A DNA stretch of 64,000 bases from Flavobacterium johnsoniae (GCF_030388325.1 NZ_CP103794.1:1736001-1800000), one strand, 5' to 3'. Counted from the first letter of the stretch, positions 46,989-55,672 are shown. Numbers and translations: made by a program. Notes: generated by a model not told the origin, from the letters alone.

Positions 46989-47364
46989 ACAACTGCTATT
47001 AATTTGGGCAATTATCTGCTCTGGAATTATTGCTTATCTGTGTCTAACAGATTCGGGCAATTTGCCAGCAGTTAATTTTCCAAGTTTAGATAAAATTGTA
47101 CATTTCTGTTTTCATTTTGGATTTACAATTTCTTGGATTTTGTTTTTCAAAAAAGAATTGAAAGGAAAAGAAGCAGATGATTATAAGGCTTATTTGATTT
47201 CGTTTATATTCTCTGTTTTTTTTGGAATTACAATCGAGATTATGCAAAATGCTCTTACAGTTACCAGAGCGGCAGATATATCAGATGTTTTAGCAAATGC
47301 TCTTGGAGCGTTTACGGCAGTTTTTTCTGCTATTGCTTTTAAAAAGCAGATGGATAAGATATAA
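46981..47364 (+). CDS. VanZ-like family membrane protein
   Basis: A 127-aa protein with four predicted membrane helices (about 4-22, 38-55, 68-86, 98-118) and the VanZ-like signature: [12 protein letters not shown] after the first helix and the later [30 protein letters not shown]. The start is a GTG that overlaps the gcvH end by 8 nt, so translation is probably coupled. The biochemical role of VanZ-like proteins outside teicoplanin resistance is unknown; here it is a housekeeping-type gene. Confidence 0.88.
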   Translation: MPKQLLLIWAIICSGIIAYLCLTDSGNLPAVNFPSLDKIVHFCFHFGFTISWILFFKKELKGKEADDYKAYLISFIFSVFFGITIEIMQNALTVTRAADISDVLANALGAFTAVFSAIAFKKQMDKI

Positions 47365-47370
47365 ATATTG

Positions 47371-47395
47371 AAAACCCACTTCGGTGGGTTTTTTT
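47371..47395 (+). terminator. Terminator after the VanZ-like gene
   Basis: AAAACCCAC / GTGGGTTTT stem capped by a stable TTCG tetraloop, then a T tract. Confidence 0.93.
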
Positions 47396-47443
47396 ATACA
47401 ATAAATCAAGCTTTTAAAATCTGTTTTTTTTGAATATAAAATG

Positions 47444-47451
47444 TACTTTTG
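47444..47451 (+). promoter_or_regulatory. Promoter -7 element of deoC
   Basis: TACTTTTG, 27 nt before the deoC ATG at 47479. It overlaps the upstream in-frame ATG at 47449 and so argues against that longer start. Confidence 0.6.
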
Positions 47452-47478
47452 TGCTGGTTTTCTGCAATTTCGATCATT

Positions 47479-48222
47479 ATGAATGTAAAACAATATTTAG
47501 ATTCTACTTATTTAAAAACTGCTTCTCAAGCTGGTCTCTCTGATGCAGAAAATGTTTTGGTGGTAAAAAACACCATTGTTGAGGCAATTAAGGAAGAATT
47601 TAAATTGGTAATGATTCGTCCTGAATATGTTGCAATGGCGAAAGAAATGATCACAGAAGCTAAATCTGTTTTGTTGGTCGGAACTGTAATTGATTTTCCA
47701 GAAGGCAAGTCAAGTCTTGAAACTAAAATAAAAGAAGCCAATGAAGCTATTGCAAACGGAGCCGACGATTTGGATTTTGTTTGTAATTATGAAGCTTTTA
47801 AAAATGGGGAAATAGATTTGGTGAAAAATGAAATCTTAATAGGAACTCAGATTGGCTTGGCTCACAACAAAACAGTAAAATGGATTATAGAAGTTGCGGC
47901 TTTGACTGATAAAGAAATCATACAATTATCTGCTTTGATCAAAAATGTTGTGGTATCTCATTTCGATGAAGAAGATTTTTCTTCTGTGTTTGTTAAGTCA
48001 TCAACAGGATTTTATAAAACAGAAAACGGACTTCCGAATGGAGCAACTGTCTCTTCAATAATTATAATGCTTGAAAATGCTTCCCCTTTGCCAGTAAAAG
48101 CAGCGGGTGGTGTTCGTTCGTATGGGGAGGCAATAGAAATGATTAATTTAGGAGTACAGCGAATTGGCACTTCGGCGGCGAAAGCAATTGCAAACGGACA
48201 AATTTCCCCAAATCAATATTAA
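47479..48222 (+). CDS. deoC: Deoxyribose-phosphate aldolase DeoC
   Basis: A 247-aa class I aldolase that splits 2-deoxyribose 5-phosphate into glyceraldehyde 3-phosphate and acetaldehyde (deoxynucleoside catabolism). TIM-barrel landmarks: YLDSTYLKT near the N terminus, VGTVIDFPEG, DDLDFVCNY, the Schiff-base lysine in VFVKSSTGF, and VKAAGGVRSYGEA for phosphate binding. An upstream ATG (47449) would add ten residues encoded across the promoter element, so 47479 is chosen. remB begins 17 nt after the stop. Confidence 0.93.
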   Translation: MNVKQYLDSTYLKTASQAGLSDAENVLVVKNTIVEAIKEEFKLVMIRPEYVAMAKEMITEAKSVLLVGTVIDFPEGKSSLETKIKEANEAIANGADDLDFVCNYEAFKNGEIDLVKNEILIGTQIGLAHNKTVKWIIEVAALTDKEIIQLSALIKNVVVSHFDEEDFSSVFVKSSTGFYKTENGLPNGATVSSIIIMLENASPLPVKAAGGVRSYGEAIEMINLGVQRIGTSAAKAIANGQISPNQY

Positions 48223-48238
48223 ATAAATACCTGTTTTA

Positions 48239-50362
48239 GTGAATAAGTTTTTTTTATCCCTTGTTTTAATTTTTTTGTTTTTAAATGCTTCGGCACAGCA
48301 AAATGGCAATCCTTCAATTCAGCCTGGTTTTACTGCTGAGATGTTTCCTGTTTTTCCAAATTGTGAAAATTTAGATGGCAAAAAACTAGAAAATTGTTTT
48401 TATAAAGAAGTTCAGGATTTTGTGTTTGGTAATTTTCAAGTTCCTGAAAACTTAAAAGAAAAAAAATACAAAGGAGAAGTAAAAGTTCTTTTTGAAGTTG
48501 ACGCGACTGGTGAATTTAAAATAATTTATGTTTCGGCTGTAAGCGAAGAATTATCAACAGAAGCAAAACGTGTTTTTGGAAAATTTCCTAAAATAAAACC
48601 CTCAACTTATAATGGAAAACCAACATATTCAAAATATACTATTTCAATTGATATACCTTTAAAAAGTTCAGAACAAATTGCGGCTGAAGCTTTGGCTGCG
48701 TCAGAAATTTTAAAACCAATTGAAAAACCAATGACAGAATTGGATAGCATTGTTTATAAAAAATACAATAATCCAGAATTCGACAGTCATTTAAATATTC
48801 CGTTTTCACATAGTTATTACGCTCAGTTTGATGGCGCAATGAATCAGGTTGGAAGTAATAACCATACTGCTTCTAAACCTTTTACTTACGAAGAAGTTTC
48901 GAAATATTATAATTTGAAAGCAGTTAACCAATCATTACAGAAAAATGTTTCGAGTTGGTTAGGAAGAAAATGGTGGAATGAAAACATGGTGCAGATTCAA
49001 GGCGAAGGATATTGGCTTGCTTTAAATCCGATTGTGGATTTGCAATTAGGAAAAGCTTCAGATATTGATGCTTCTTACACTTACGTGAATACTAGAGCGT
49101 TGAATTTTAGAGGAGGCTTAGGGAAACAAATCAATTTTACGACAACATTTTTTGAAAGTCAAGGAAGATTTGCTGGATATTTTAATGATTATGCAGAATC
49201 TATAAAACCTTCTGGAGGAAATCCGGCGATAATTCCAGGTGTTGGAATTGCGAAAAGATTTAAAACCGATGCATATGATTTTCCTTTAGCGGAAGCTAAT
49301 ATTACTTATACGCCAAGTAAAATCTTTGACTTGCAATTGGGTTATGGAAGAAACTTTATTGGAGATGGATATCGTTCTCTTTTGGAAGGAGATGGAGCAA
49401 GTCCATATCCTTACTTTAAAATTAATACCAAATTTTGGAAAATCAAGTACACGAATACCTATATGTGGCTGAAAGATGTTCGTCCGGATGTGACGGTAGA
49501 TAGGACCTATGCAACTAAATTTATGGCGAACCATTATTTAAGTTGGAATGTTTCGAACAGATTAAATTTAGGTTTCTTCGAATCGGTAGTTTGGACAGAT
49601 ACAAATAATAGAGGTTTTGATATTAATTTTGTGAATCCGATTATTTTTTACCGCGCCGTAGAATTCGGTTCTTCTTCTAGAAGCGGAAATGCTCTTTTAG
49701 GAATTACAGGAAAATATAAATGGAATAACAGCATTAATTTGTATTCGCAATTTTTGATTGATGAATTTTCGGTTTCTGATGTTGGAGCAGGAAACCAAAG
49801 CTGGAAAAATAAATTCGGATTTCAGTTAGGAGCAAAATATTTTAATGCATTTAATGTAAAAGATTTATTAGTTCAAGTAGAATTTAATCATGTGCGTCCG
49901 TATGTTTATTCGCATAGTGCCGTTATTACAAATTACGGACATAATAACCAAAGCATTGGACATCAATGGGGAGGCAATTTTAAAGAGCTTTTATTAATCG
50001 GACGTTATCACAAAGGGCGTATTTTTGGAGACGCAAAGTTCACGATTGGTACAAGAGGTTTAGATTTTGATACTGCCGAAGATTCATATAATTATGGAGG
50101 CAATATTTATAAAAGCTACGACGAAAATCGTCCGTATGATACAGGTGTAAAAGTAGGGCAGGGAAACAAAACAAGTGTTTTTATTGCAGATATTCAAGGC
50201 GGTTATCTGATAAATCCAATGACTAATTTAAAATTATTTGGAAGTCTTATTTACCGAAATTTTGATCCGACGCAAGAGACGGCATCTACTTTTAAGCAAA
50301 GTACAACGTGGTTTAGCATTGGTTTGAGATCTGATATTTTTAATTGGTATTTTGATTACTAG
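48239..50362 (+). CDS. remB: Gliding motility protein RemB
   Basis: A 707-aa outer-membrane protein with a signal peptide (MNKFFLSLVLIFLFLNASAQ) and a GTG start. An N-terminal TonB C-terminal-like domain (about 60-145: YKGEVKVLFEVDATGEF, KIKPSTYNGKPTYSKYTISI) is followed by a long beta-barrel-like region (about 200-707) resembling capsule-assembly Wzi barrels (FDLQLGYGRNFIGDGYRSLL). In F. johnsoniae, RemB is a mobile cell-surface component of the gliding machinery, and its gene lies near sprA, as here. The name rests on remembered family features and synteny. Confidence 0.82.
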   Translation: MNKFFLSLVLIFLFLNASAQQNGNPSIQPGFTAEMFPVFPNCENLDGKKLENCFYKEVQDFVFGNFQVPENLKEKKYKGEVKVLFEVDATGEFKIIYVSAVSEELSTEAKRVFGKFPKIKPSTYNGKPTYSKYTISIDIPLKSSEQIAAEALAASEILKPIEKPMTELDSIVYKKYNNPEFDSHLNIPFSHSYYAQFDGAMNQVGSNNHTASKPFTYEEVSKYYNLKAVNQSLQKNVSSWLGRKWWNENMVQIQGEGYWLALNPIVDLQLGKASDIDASYTYVNTRALNFRGGLGKQINFTTTFFESQGRFAGYFNDYAESIKPSGGNPAIIPGVGIAKRFKTDAYDFPLAEANITYTPSKIFDLQLGYGRNFIGDGYRSLLEGDGASPYPYFKINTKFWKIKYTNTYMWLKDVRPDVTVDRTYATKFMANHYLSWNVSNRLNLGFFESVVWTDTNNRGFDINFVNPIIFYRAVEFGSSSRSGNALLGITGKYKWNNSINLYSQFLIDEFSVSDVGAGNQSWKNKFGFQLGAKYFNAFNVKDLLVQVEFNHVRPYVYSHSAVITNYGHNNQSIGHQWGGNFKELLLIGRYHKGRIFGDAKFTIGTRGLDFDTAEDSYNYGGNIYKSYDENRPYDTGVKVGQGNKTSVFIADIQGGYLINPMTNLKLFGSLIYRNFDPTQETASTFKQSTTWFSIGLRSDIFNWYFDY

Positions 50363-50478
50363 GATTTTTAATAAGATTTTTCGAAATAATAGTGTTAAAG
50401 AATGCTGAGATCTTAGTTTGTAAAGGTTTTATTGAAAAAAATCTAATTTTATAGGCCTAAATTCTACAATCTAATTTG

Positions 50479-50486
50479 TACATTTG
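50479..50486 (+). promoter_or_regulatory. Promoter -7 element of ctaB
   Basis: TACATTTG, 35 nt before the ctaB start codon, in the 159-bp gap after remB. Confidence 0.6.
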
Positions 50487-50521
50487 CACCACTCAAAAAA
50501 AATACACAAATATCAACGATA

Positions 50522-51424
50522 TTGAACGCTGCAAAAAATACATTATCAATCAAATCAATATTTCTAGACTTTAAAGAGATTACTAAAGCCGGCTTGGCTA
50601 TTAGTGTTTTGTTCTCTTCTATTGCAGGATATTTATTAGGTGTTGATTCTGAACACCCATTTAGTTGGAGTGTTTTGGCAGTTTTAGCAGTTGGGGGATA
50701 TTGTATGGTTGGGGCTTCAAATGCTTTTAATCAGGTAATTGAGAAAGATATTGATTCTTTAATGGATCGTACTAAAAATCGTCCAGTTCCTTCAGGACGT
50801 ATGAGTCCAAAAGTTGCTTTATTAGTTGCAAGTTTGCTAACTATTATCGGTATAGCGCTGCTTTATACTATAAATGCTAAGTCGGCAATGTTTGCGGCAA
50901 TTTCTATATTCTTGTATACAAGTGTTTACACGCCATTAAAAACAGTTACTTCGCTATCAGTTTTTGTTGGAGCATTTCCTGGAGCAATTCCTTTCATGTT
51001 AGGTTGGGTTGCGGCAACTGGAGAATTTGGTATTGAAGCTGGGACTTTGTTTTTGATACAATTTTTTTGGCAATTTCCACATTTTTGGTCTATTGGATGG
51101 TTCTTGTATGAAGACTATGAAAAAGCAGGAATTTTTATGTTGCCTACAGGCAGAAAAGATAAAGGAACTGCATTACAGGTTATTTTGTATACAATTTGGC
51201 TGATAATTGCTTCATTGTTGCCAGTATTAGGTTTTACTGGGCAATTGTTCATTTCGCCAATTGCAGCAGTTTTAGTATTTCTTTTAGGAATCTGGATGCT
51301 TTTTTATGCAGTGAAACTGTATAAATTGAGAACAGCAAAAGCAGCAAGAACATTAATGTTGGTAAGTGTTTCTTATATTTCGCTTTTACAGATTGTATAT
51401 ATAGTAGATAAATTTTTAAGATAG
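50522..51424 (+). CDS. ctaB: Protoheme IX farnesyltransferase (heme O synthase)
   Basis: A 300-aa UbiA-family membrane enzyme that adds a farnesyl group to heme b to make heme O, the precursor of heme A for the aa3 oxidase. Nine predicted helices. The first Asp-rich motif is in SNAFNQVIEKDIDSLMDRT, with the typical KNRPVPSGRM after it; the second is in YEDYEKAGIFMLP. The start codon is TTG (50522), giving MNAAKNTLSIKS; no ATG fits before the first helix. Subunit III follows after 2 nt. Confidence 0.95.
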   Translation: MNAAKNTLSIKSIFLDFKEITKAGLAISVLFSSIAGYLLGVDSEHPFSWSVLAVLAVGGYCMVGASNAFNQVIEKDIDSLMDRTKNRPVPSGRMSPKVALLVASLLTIIGIALLYTINAKSAMFAAISIFLYTSVYTPLKTVTSLSVFVGAFPGAIPFMLGWVAATGEFGIEAGTLFLIQFFWQFPHFWSIGWFLYEDYEKAGIFMLPTGRKDKGTALQVILYTIWLIIASLLPVLGFTGQLFISPIAAVLVFLLGIWMLFYAVKLYKLRTAKAARTLMLVSVSYISLLQIVYIVDKFLR

Positions 51425-51426
51425 TT

Positions 51427-52014
51427 ATGGAAATGACGTTGAAAACAAATGATGAACAAGCACAAAAGTCAAAATCAGCAAAACTGATTCTGCTTTTTGC
51501 AATGGTTAGTATGACCATGATGTTCGCAGGATTAACAAGTGCATTTGTAGTAAGTAAATCAAGAGCGGATTGGTTGAAGAATTTTGAACTTCCTTCTGCA
51601 TTTTATTGGAGCACAGCAGTAATTATTGCCTGCAGTGTTACTTTTCATTTAGCAAAGAAAGCCATTCAGAAAGATAATAGAAGCGCAGTTACAAGCTTGC
51701 TTTTAGGAACTTTGGCTTTAGGGATTTTATTTATTGTACTTCAATTTCAAGGATTTGGACAAATTGTTGAGCAAGGGTATTATTTTACAGGACAAGGTAG
51801 CTCAATTACTACAACTTTCCTTTATGTGGTAACAGTTACACACTTGTTGCACTTAGCTGGCGGATTAATTTCACTTTTAATTATAATTTATAATCATTTT
51901 AAACAAAAATACAATTCGACTCAAACTCTTGGTATAGAACTAGGTGCGATGTATTGGCACTTTTTGGATTTATTATGGGTATATTTATTTTTATTTTTAT
52001 TTTTCTTTAAATAA
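51427..52014 (+). CDS. Cytochrome c oxidase subunit III-like protein (short paralogue)
   Basis: A 195-aa heme-copper oxidase subunit III family protein with five predicted membrane helices and the C-terminal signature GAMYWHFLDLLWVYLF. Subunit III stabilises the oxidase and its proton uptake; it carries no cofactor. This short form lacks the first two helices of mitochondrial subunit III. It lies 2 nt after ctaB, with a longer paralogue 42 nt downstream. Confidence 0.9.
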   Translation: MEMTLKTNDEQAQKSKSAKLILLFAMVSMTMMFAGLTSAFVVSKSRADWLKNFELPSAFYWSTAVIIACSVTFHLAKKAIQKDNRSAVTSLLLGTLALGILFIVLQFQGFGQIVEQGYYFTGQGSSITTTFLYVVTVTHLLHLAGGLISLLIIIYNHFKQKYNSTQTLGIELGAMYWHFLDLLWVYLFLFLFFFK

Positions 52015-52024
52015 GAAAAAAACG

Positions 52025-52032
52025 TAAATTTG
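52025..52032 (+). promoter_or_regulatory. Possible internal promoter before second subunit III gene
   Basis: TAAATTTG in the 42-nt gap, 24 nt before the next ATG. No good -33 box is seen, so this may be chance. Confidence 0.35.
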
Positions 52033-52056
52033 GGAACTTTTTAACGAATATCTTTT

Positions 52057-53043
52057 ATGGGAGCGACAGTTACTACTGCAAACAACGACGAAAAAACTTG
52101 GGGAGGCGGTCATGAGATCCAGCCACTAGGATCAAGTTATGGTAAAATGATGATGTGGTTTTTTATCGTATCAGATGCCTTAACATTCTCTGGATTTCTA
52201 GGAGCTTACGGTTTTTCTAGATTTAAATTTATTGAAACTTGGCCTTTGGCTGATGAAGTGTTTACTCACTTTCCATTTATGCATGGTGTTGCGGCTCCAA
52301 TGTATTATGTAGCATTAATGACTTTTATTTTGATCTTTTCATCTGTAACAATGGTATTAGCTGTTGATGCAGGACACCAATTGAAAAAGACAAAAGTTGC
52401 TATTTATATGTTCTTAACTATTATTGGAGGTCTTATTTTCGTTGGTTCTCAAGCTTGGGAATGGAAAAACTTCATTAAAGGTGAATATGGAGCAGTTGAA
52501 ACAGTTGGAGGAAGTTTACTTCAATTCGTAGATAAAGACGGAAAAAGAGTTGCTTTAGCTGATTTCGCTGTTAAATTGCCAGAACAAAGAGAAGCTTTAA
52601 CAAGAAGCCATTCAACTTGGTTTATGGAAGATGCTCAATCACTTCCAACTTATACAGTTGCTGAAGTTCAAGCTGGATTTAAAGCACATCCTGAAATTTT
52701 AATTAGAACAGAAAAACTTACTGATAAAAAGAAAAAAACAGTATTATCAAGAGAAGAGTCTGAAGCGCATTTAGCATCTGCTAAATATGTTGTAGAAGGA
52801 GCTAACTTGATCAGAAACGAATACGGTAATAAATTATTTGCTGATTTCTTCTTCTTTATTACAGGTTTCCACGGATTCCACGTATTCTCTGGAGTTATCA
52901 TCAATATCATCATTTTCTTTAATGTATTGTTAGGTACTTATGAGAAGAGAAGAAGCTACGAAATGGTAGAGAAAGTTGGTTTATACTGGCACTTCGTAGA
53001 TTTAGTTTGGGTATTTGTATTTACAGTTTTCTACCTAGTTTAA
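52057..53043 (+). CDS. Cytochrome c oxidase subunit III (long paralogue with insertion)
   Basis: A 328-aa subunit III with helices near 30-55, 75-100, 110-130, 265-290 and 300-325, and the family end VGLYWHFVDLVWVFVF. Between the third and fourth helices (about residues 140-260) is a hydrophilic insertion of about 110 residues, with KDGKRVALADF, LPTYTVAEVQAGFKAHPE and a KKKKT cluster, absent from ordinary subunit III. It may dock a partner such as ACIII or a cytochrome; that is inference. It is the third gene of the ctaB cluster. Confidence 0.93.
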   Translation: MGATVTTANNDEKTWGGGHEIQPLGSSYGKMMMWFFIVSDALTFSGFLGAYGFSRFKFIETWPLADEVFTHFPFMHGVAAPMYYVALMTFILIFSSVTMVLAVDAGHQLKKTKVAIYMFLTIIGGLIFVGSQAWEWKNFIKGEYGAVETVGGSLLQFVDKDGKRVALADFAVKLPEQREALTRSHSTWFMEDAQSLPTYTVAEVQAGFKAHPEILIRTEKLTDKKKKTVLSREESEAHLASAKYVVEGANLIRNEYGNKLFADFFFFITGFHGFHVFSGVIINIIIFFNVLLGTYEKRRSYEMVEKVGLYWHFVDLVWVFVFTVFYLV

Positions 53044-53062
53044 TTTTTAGCATTTAATTATT

Positions 53063-53413
53063 ATGTCACACGAGCACGTATCAAATACAAAAAGAATCTG
53101 GTTTGTTTTTGGATTACTTTCATTAGTAACTACAGTAGAAGTTATTTTAGGTATCTACAAACCTGCATCATTAGAGTTTACGCATTTTATCGGTTTGAAT
53201 TTGTTAAACTGGATTTTCTATATCCTAACAGTTTTCAAAGCATACTATATTGTATGGGCATTTATGCACATGGAAGGTGAAAAAAGCAGCCTTAGATGGT
53301 CTGTTGTTTCTCCTGTTATCTTCCTAGTTTTATATTTATTGTTTATTCTGTTGACAGAAGGACATTATATTTATGGGGTTTTTAAAGATTCTACTATTAA
53401 ATGGAATTTTTAA
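53063..53413 (+). CDS. Cytochrome c oxidase subunit IV family protein
   Basis: A 116-aa protein with three membrane helices (about 12-30, 42-66, 80-102) of the prokaryotic subunit IV/CtaF-type family. Family marks include RIWFVFGLLSLVTTVEVILG and the last-helix entry FMHMEGEKSSLRW. It assists oxidase assembly or CuB stability. It is the last gene before a terminator, 19 nt after subunit III. Confidence 0.9.
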   Translation: MSHEHVSNTKRIWFVFGLLSLVTTVEVILGIYKPASLEFTHFIGLNLLNWIFYILTVFKAYYIVWAFMHMEGEKSSLRWSVVSPVIFLVLYLLFILLTEGHYIYGVFKDSTIKWNF

Positions 53414-53435
53414 CATGATATTAATTCGAAAAGAG

Positions 53436-53459
53436 TCCCGATAACATCGGGATTTTTTT
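53436..53459 (+). terminator. Terminator of the ctaB-cox cluster
   Basis: TCCCGAT / ATCGGGA stem with a 3-nt loop, then seven T residues. Confidence 0.88.
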
Positions 53460-53466
53460 ATTTTTG
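53459..53466 (+). promoter_or_regulatory. Promoter -7 element of the assembly-factor genes
   Basis: TATTTTTG directly after the terminator T tract, 25 nt before the next ATG. It would start transcription of the SCO-like, SCO, DUF420 and 87-aa genes. Confidence 0.55.
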
Positions 53467-53491
53467 TACCTCAATTATTTCCGTTAATACA

Positions 53492-54133
53492 ATGAAAAAA
53501 AATATAGTTCTATTTGTACTTTTTGTTCTTCCAATTGTAGCTTATTTATTTTTTGCTTCTGGTGTAAATAGTTTTACGACACTTCCTGTAATAACACCAA
53601 AAGTTGCTGACTTTGGAAATTGGGAATCCCTAAACGGAAAAAAAATCTCATTAGATAAAAAAATAACTGTTCTTGGTTTTGCAGGTTCAAATATTTTAGA
53701 AAATCGAGGAAACTATTTCAACTTAAATGAGAAAATCTACAAGCGTTATAATGGCTTTGAAGATCTTCAGTTTGTAGTTTTGTGTCCACTTGGAACAGAA
53801 GCTGAAGCACAGAAAATAGTTGATGCCTTGTCTCCTTTTACAGATGTAAAAAACTGGAACTTCGTATTTGCATCGAAAGAAGAAATTCAGAAATTTTATG
53901 ATGGGCTTCATTTAAAAGAAAAACTAAATGAAAATCTTGGCACCTCAAATGTTTATATCATTGATAAAGAACGTAATTTAAGAGGAAGAAAGGATAAAAA
54001 AGAATATAAAGAAGGTTATGATACTTTTCACCCATCAGAGTTGAGCAATGAAATGTTGGATGATTTTAAAATTATCCTGTATGAATACCGTGCAGCTTTA
54101 AAGAAGAATCATAATGCTACAAAACAACTTTAA
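53492..54133 (+). CDS. SCO/thioredoxin-fold-like membrane protein lacking copper ligands
   Basis: A 213-aa protein with an N-terminal membrane anchor (about 4-24) and a thioredoxin-like periplasmic domain. It aligns by eye to the SCO protein downstream: ITVLGFAGSNILENRG sits where SCO has LEFFFTTCPSICPKM, and NVYIIDKERNLRGRKD matches FALIDKEGNIRCRKD. The CxxxC pair and the later histidine are absent, so it cannot bind copper as SCO does. It may be a structural or chaperone paralogue in oxidase assembly. Homology is inferred from pattern and position, not from a search. Confidence 0.65.
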   Translation: MKKNIVLFVLFVLPIVAYLFFASGVNSFTTLPVITPKVADFGNWESLNGKKISLDKKITVLGFAGSNILENRGNYFNLNEKIYKRYNGFEDLQFVVLCPLGTEAEAQKIVDALSPFTDVKNWNFVFASKEEIQKFYDGLHLKEKLNENLGTSNVYIIDKERNLRGRKDKKEYKEGYDTFHPSELSNEMLDDFKIILYEYRAALKKNHNATKQL

Positions 54134-54144
54134 AATCATTTATA

Positions 54145-54831
54145 ATGTTTAAGAATAAATCATATATAGGAATCTCTTTTATCATTTTGATTTTTGGGAT
54201 TTACGCCATTCCTAAAATTGTTGATCGTGTTAAAAATGGTGATGTTGTTAAGGGAAATCGTTTGGATAATGTTGGGGCTAAAACTCCAAAAGACACAAAG
54301 CTTTTGACAATTGGTCCAGCTCCAAAATTCGAATTAACAAATCAGGATAACGCAAAGGTTTCTAATGAAACGTATAAAGGAAAAGTATATGTTTTAGAAT
54401 TTTTCTTTACAACTTGTCCATCAATCTGTCCAAAGATGAATATGAGTATGTTGGAGATTGAAAAGACTTTTTTTGGAAATCCTAACTTTGGTATTGTTTC
54501 GATAACTATTGATCCAAAACACGATACTCCGCAAGTTTTAAAGGACCACGCTAAATTATTGGGCGCGAAATCGTCAAATTGGAACTTTTTAACAGGTGAT
54601 AGAGATGTAATAATGGATTTGTCTAATAAAGGATTTAATCTATATGCAGGCGCAAATGATAAAGTAAGCGGTGGATTTGAACATTCAGGTTTGTTTGCTT
54701 TGATTGATAAAGAAGGTAATATTCGTTGCAGAAAAGATGAATTTGGGAATCCGAATATTTATTATGATGGTTTAGACAAAAAAGGTGTACGCGATATTCA
54801 AGAGGATATTAAAATTTTATTAGCAGAATAA
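54145..54831 (+). CDS. SCO family copper chaperone
   Basis: A 228-aa membrane-anchored (about 5-23) thioredoxin-fold protein that delivers copper to the CuA site of cytochrome oxidase subunit II. Copper ligands are intact: C91-PSI-C95-P and H180 (GFEHSGLF). Other family marks are VSITIDPKHDTP and NWNFLTGD. It lies 11 nt after the degenerate paralogue and directly before DUF420; the context fits aa3 oxidase assembly. Confidence 0.94.
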   Translation: MFKNKSYIGISFIILIFGIYAIPKIVDRVKNGDVVKGNRLDNVGAKTPKDTKLLTIGPAPKFELTNQDNAKVSNETYKGKVYVLEFFFTTCPSICPKMNMSMLEIEKTFFGNPNFGIVSITIDPKHDTPQVLKDHAKLLGAKSSNWNFLTGDRDVIMDLSNKGFNLYAGANDKVSGGFEHSGLFALIDKEGNIRCRKDEFGNPNIYYDGLDKKGVRDIQEDIKILLAE

Positions 54832-54834
54832 GTG

Positions 54835-55419
54835 ATGGAAGATAATTCTTTAGAAAAAAAATATAATAAATTAATTGTTGCAGTTTCAATTATAATACCG
54901 GTTGTCGTTGCAATTTTGTTTGGAGTTAAGCTTAAAGATTTCGGTTTTAATGTAGAACCATTATCATTTTTACCGCCAATTTATGCTACCACAAACGGAA
55001 TAACTGCTGTAGTATTAGTAGGGGCAGTTTTAGCAATTAAAAACGGAAAACAAAAATTACATGAAAGGTTGATGACTTTTGCAATTGCATTGTCTGTTGC
55101 TTTTTTGATTATGTATGTTGCTTATCACATGACTGCAGATTCTACTAAATTCGGAGATTCGAATCATGATGGGGTTCTTGATGCTGTAGAAAGCGCTAAA
55201 GTTGGATCACTGCGATTAGTGTATTTTATTATTTTGATCACGCATATTTTGCTTTCGATAGCAATTATTCCGCTTGTTTTAATTACTTATGTTAGAGCAC
55301 TTGGGCAACGATTTGATAAACATAGAAAAATAGCTAAAATCACTTTTCCAATTTGGCTTTATGTAGCTGTAACAGGAGTTGTGGTATTTTTAATGATTTC
55401 TCCTTACTATGCACACTAA
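54835..55419 (+). CDS. DUF420 membrane protein (CtaM-like oxidase assembly factor)
   Basis: A 194-aa protein with five membrane helices (about 13-30, 52-70, 80-100, 127-150, 168-190). It belongs to DUF420; Firmicute members (CtaM) are required for maturation of aa3-type oxidase. The helices carry conserved histidines (LHERLM, YVAYHMTAD, ILITHILLS). The loop after the third helix holds D108-x-N110-x-D112-G-V-L-D116-x-x-E119, a complete EF-hand-type calcium loop, unusual for this family. A GTG directly precedes the ATG (54832) as an alternative start. The 87-aa gene overlaps its end by 11 nt. Confidence 0.88.
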   Translation: MEDNSLEKKYNKLIVAVSIIIPVVVAILFGVKLKDFGFNVEPLSFLPPIYATTNGITAVVLVGAVLAIKNGKQKLHERLMTFAIALSVAFLIMYVAYHMTADSTKFGDSNHDGVLDAVESAKVGSLRLVYFIILITHILLSIAIIPLVLITYVRALGQRFDKHRKIAKITFPIWLYVAVTGVVVFLMISPYYAH

Positions 55420-55672
55420 AAATAATATTCAAAAGTCAAAAGTCAAATTTCAAAGTTTTGTTTTTGGAATTTGTTTTTTCTTCATTGGAATTTCAATGAA
55501 TGCGCAATGTGCGATGTGTCGGGCAGCTTTATCTGGAGATTCTAATATTAAAAAAGCTGAAGCAGTAAACGATGGAATAGTTTATTTAATGGTAATTCCT
55601 TATCTATTGGTAGCAGTAATTGGCTATCTGATTTATAAAATGTATACATCTAAAAAGAAAAAAGCAGTGTAA
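55409..55672 (+). CDS. Small CXXC membrane protein, 87 aa
   Basis: It begins inside the end of the DUF420 gene (11-nt overlap). A signal-like hydrophobic segment (about 16-33, FVFGICFFFIGISMNAQ) is followed by C34-AM-C37 at the predicted start of the mature protein. One membrane helix (about 56-77) ends in a Lys-rich cytoplasmic tail. I do not know a named family. The CXXC pair and position next to SCO and DUF420 suggest a redox or metal role in oxidase assembly. The stop codon lies within the stem of the terminator. Confidence 0.75.
   Translation: MHTKNNIQKSKVKFQSFVFGICFFFIGISMNAQCAMCRAALSGDSNIKKAEAVNDGIVYLMVIPYLLVAVIGYLIYKMYTSKKKKAV

Noticed and set aside
46981..47364. VanZ-like gene as an antibiotic resistance determinant
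   Set aside because: VanZ-like domains are widespread in genomes without glycopeptide resistance, no van genes are nearby, and it is coupled to gcvH.
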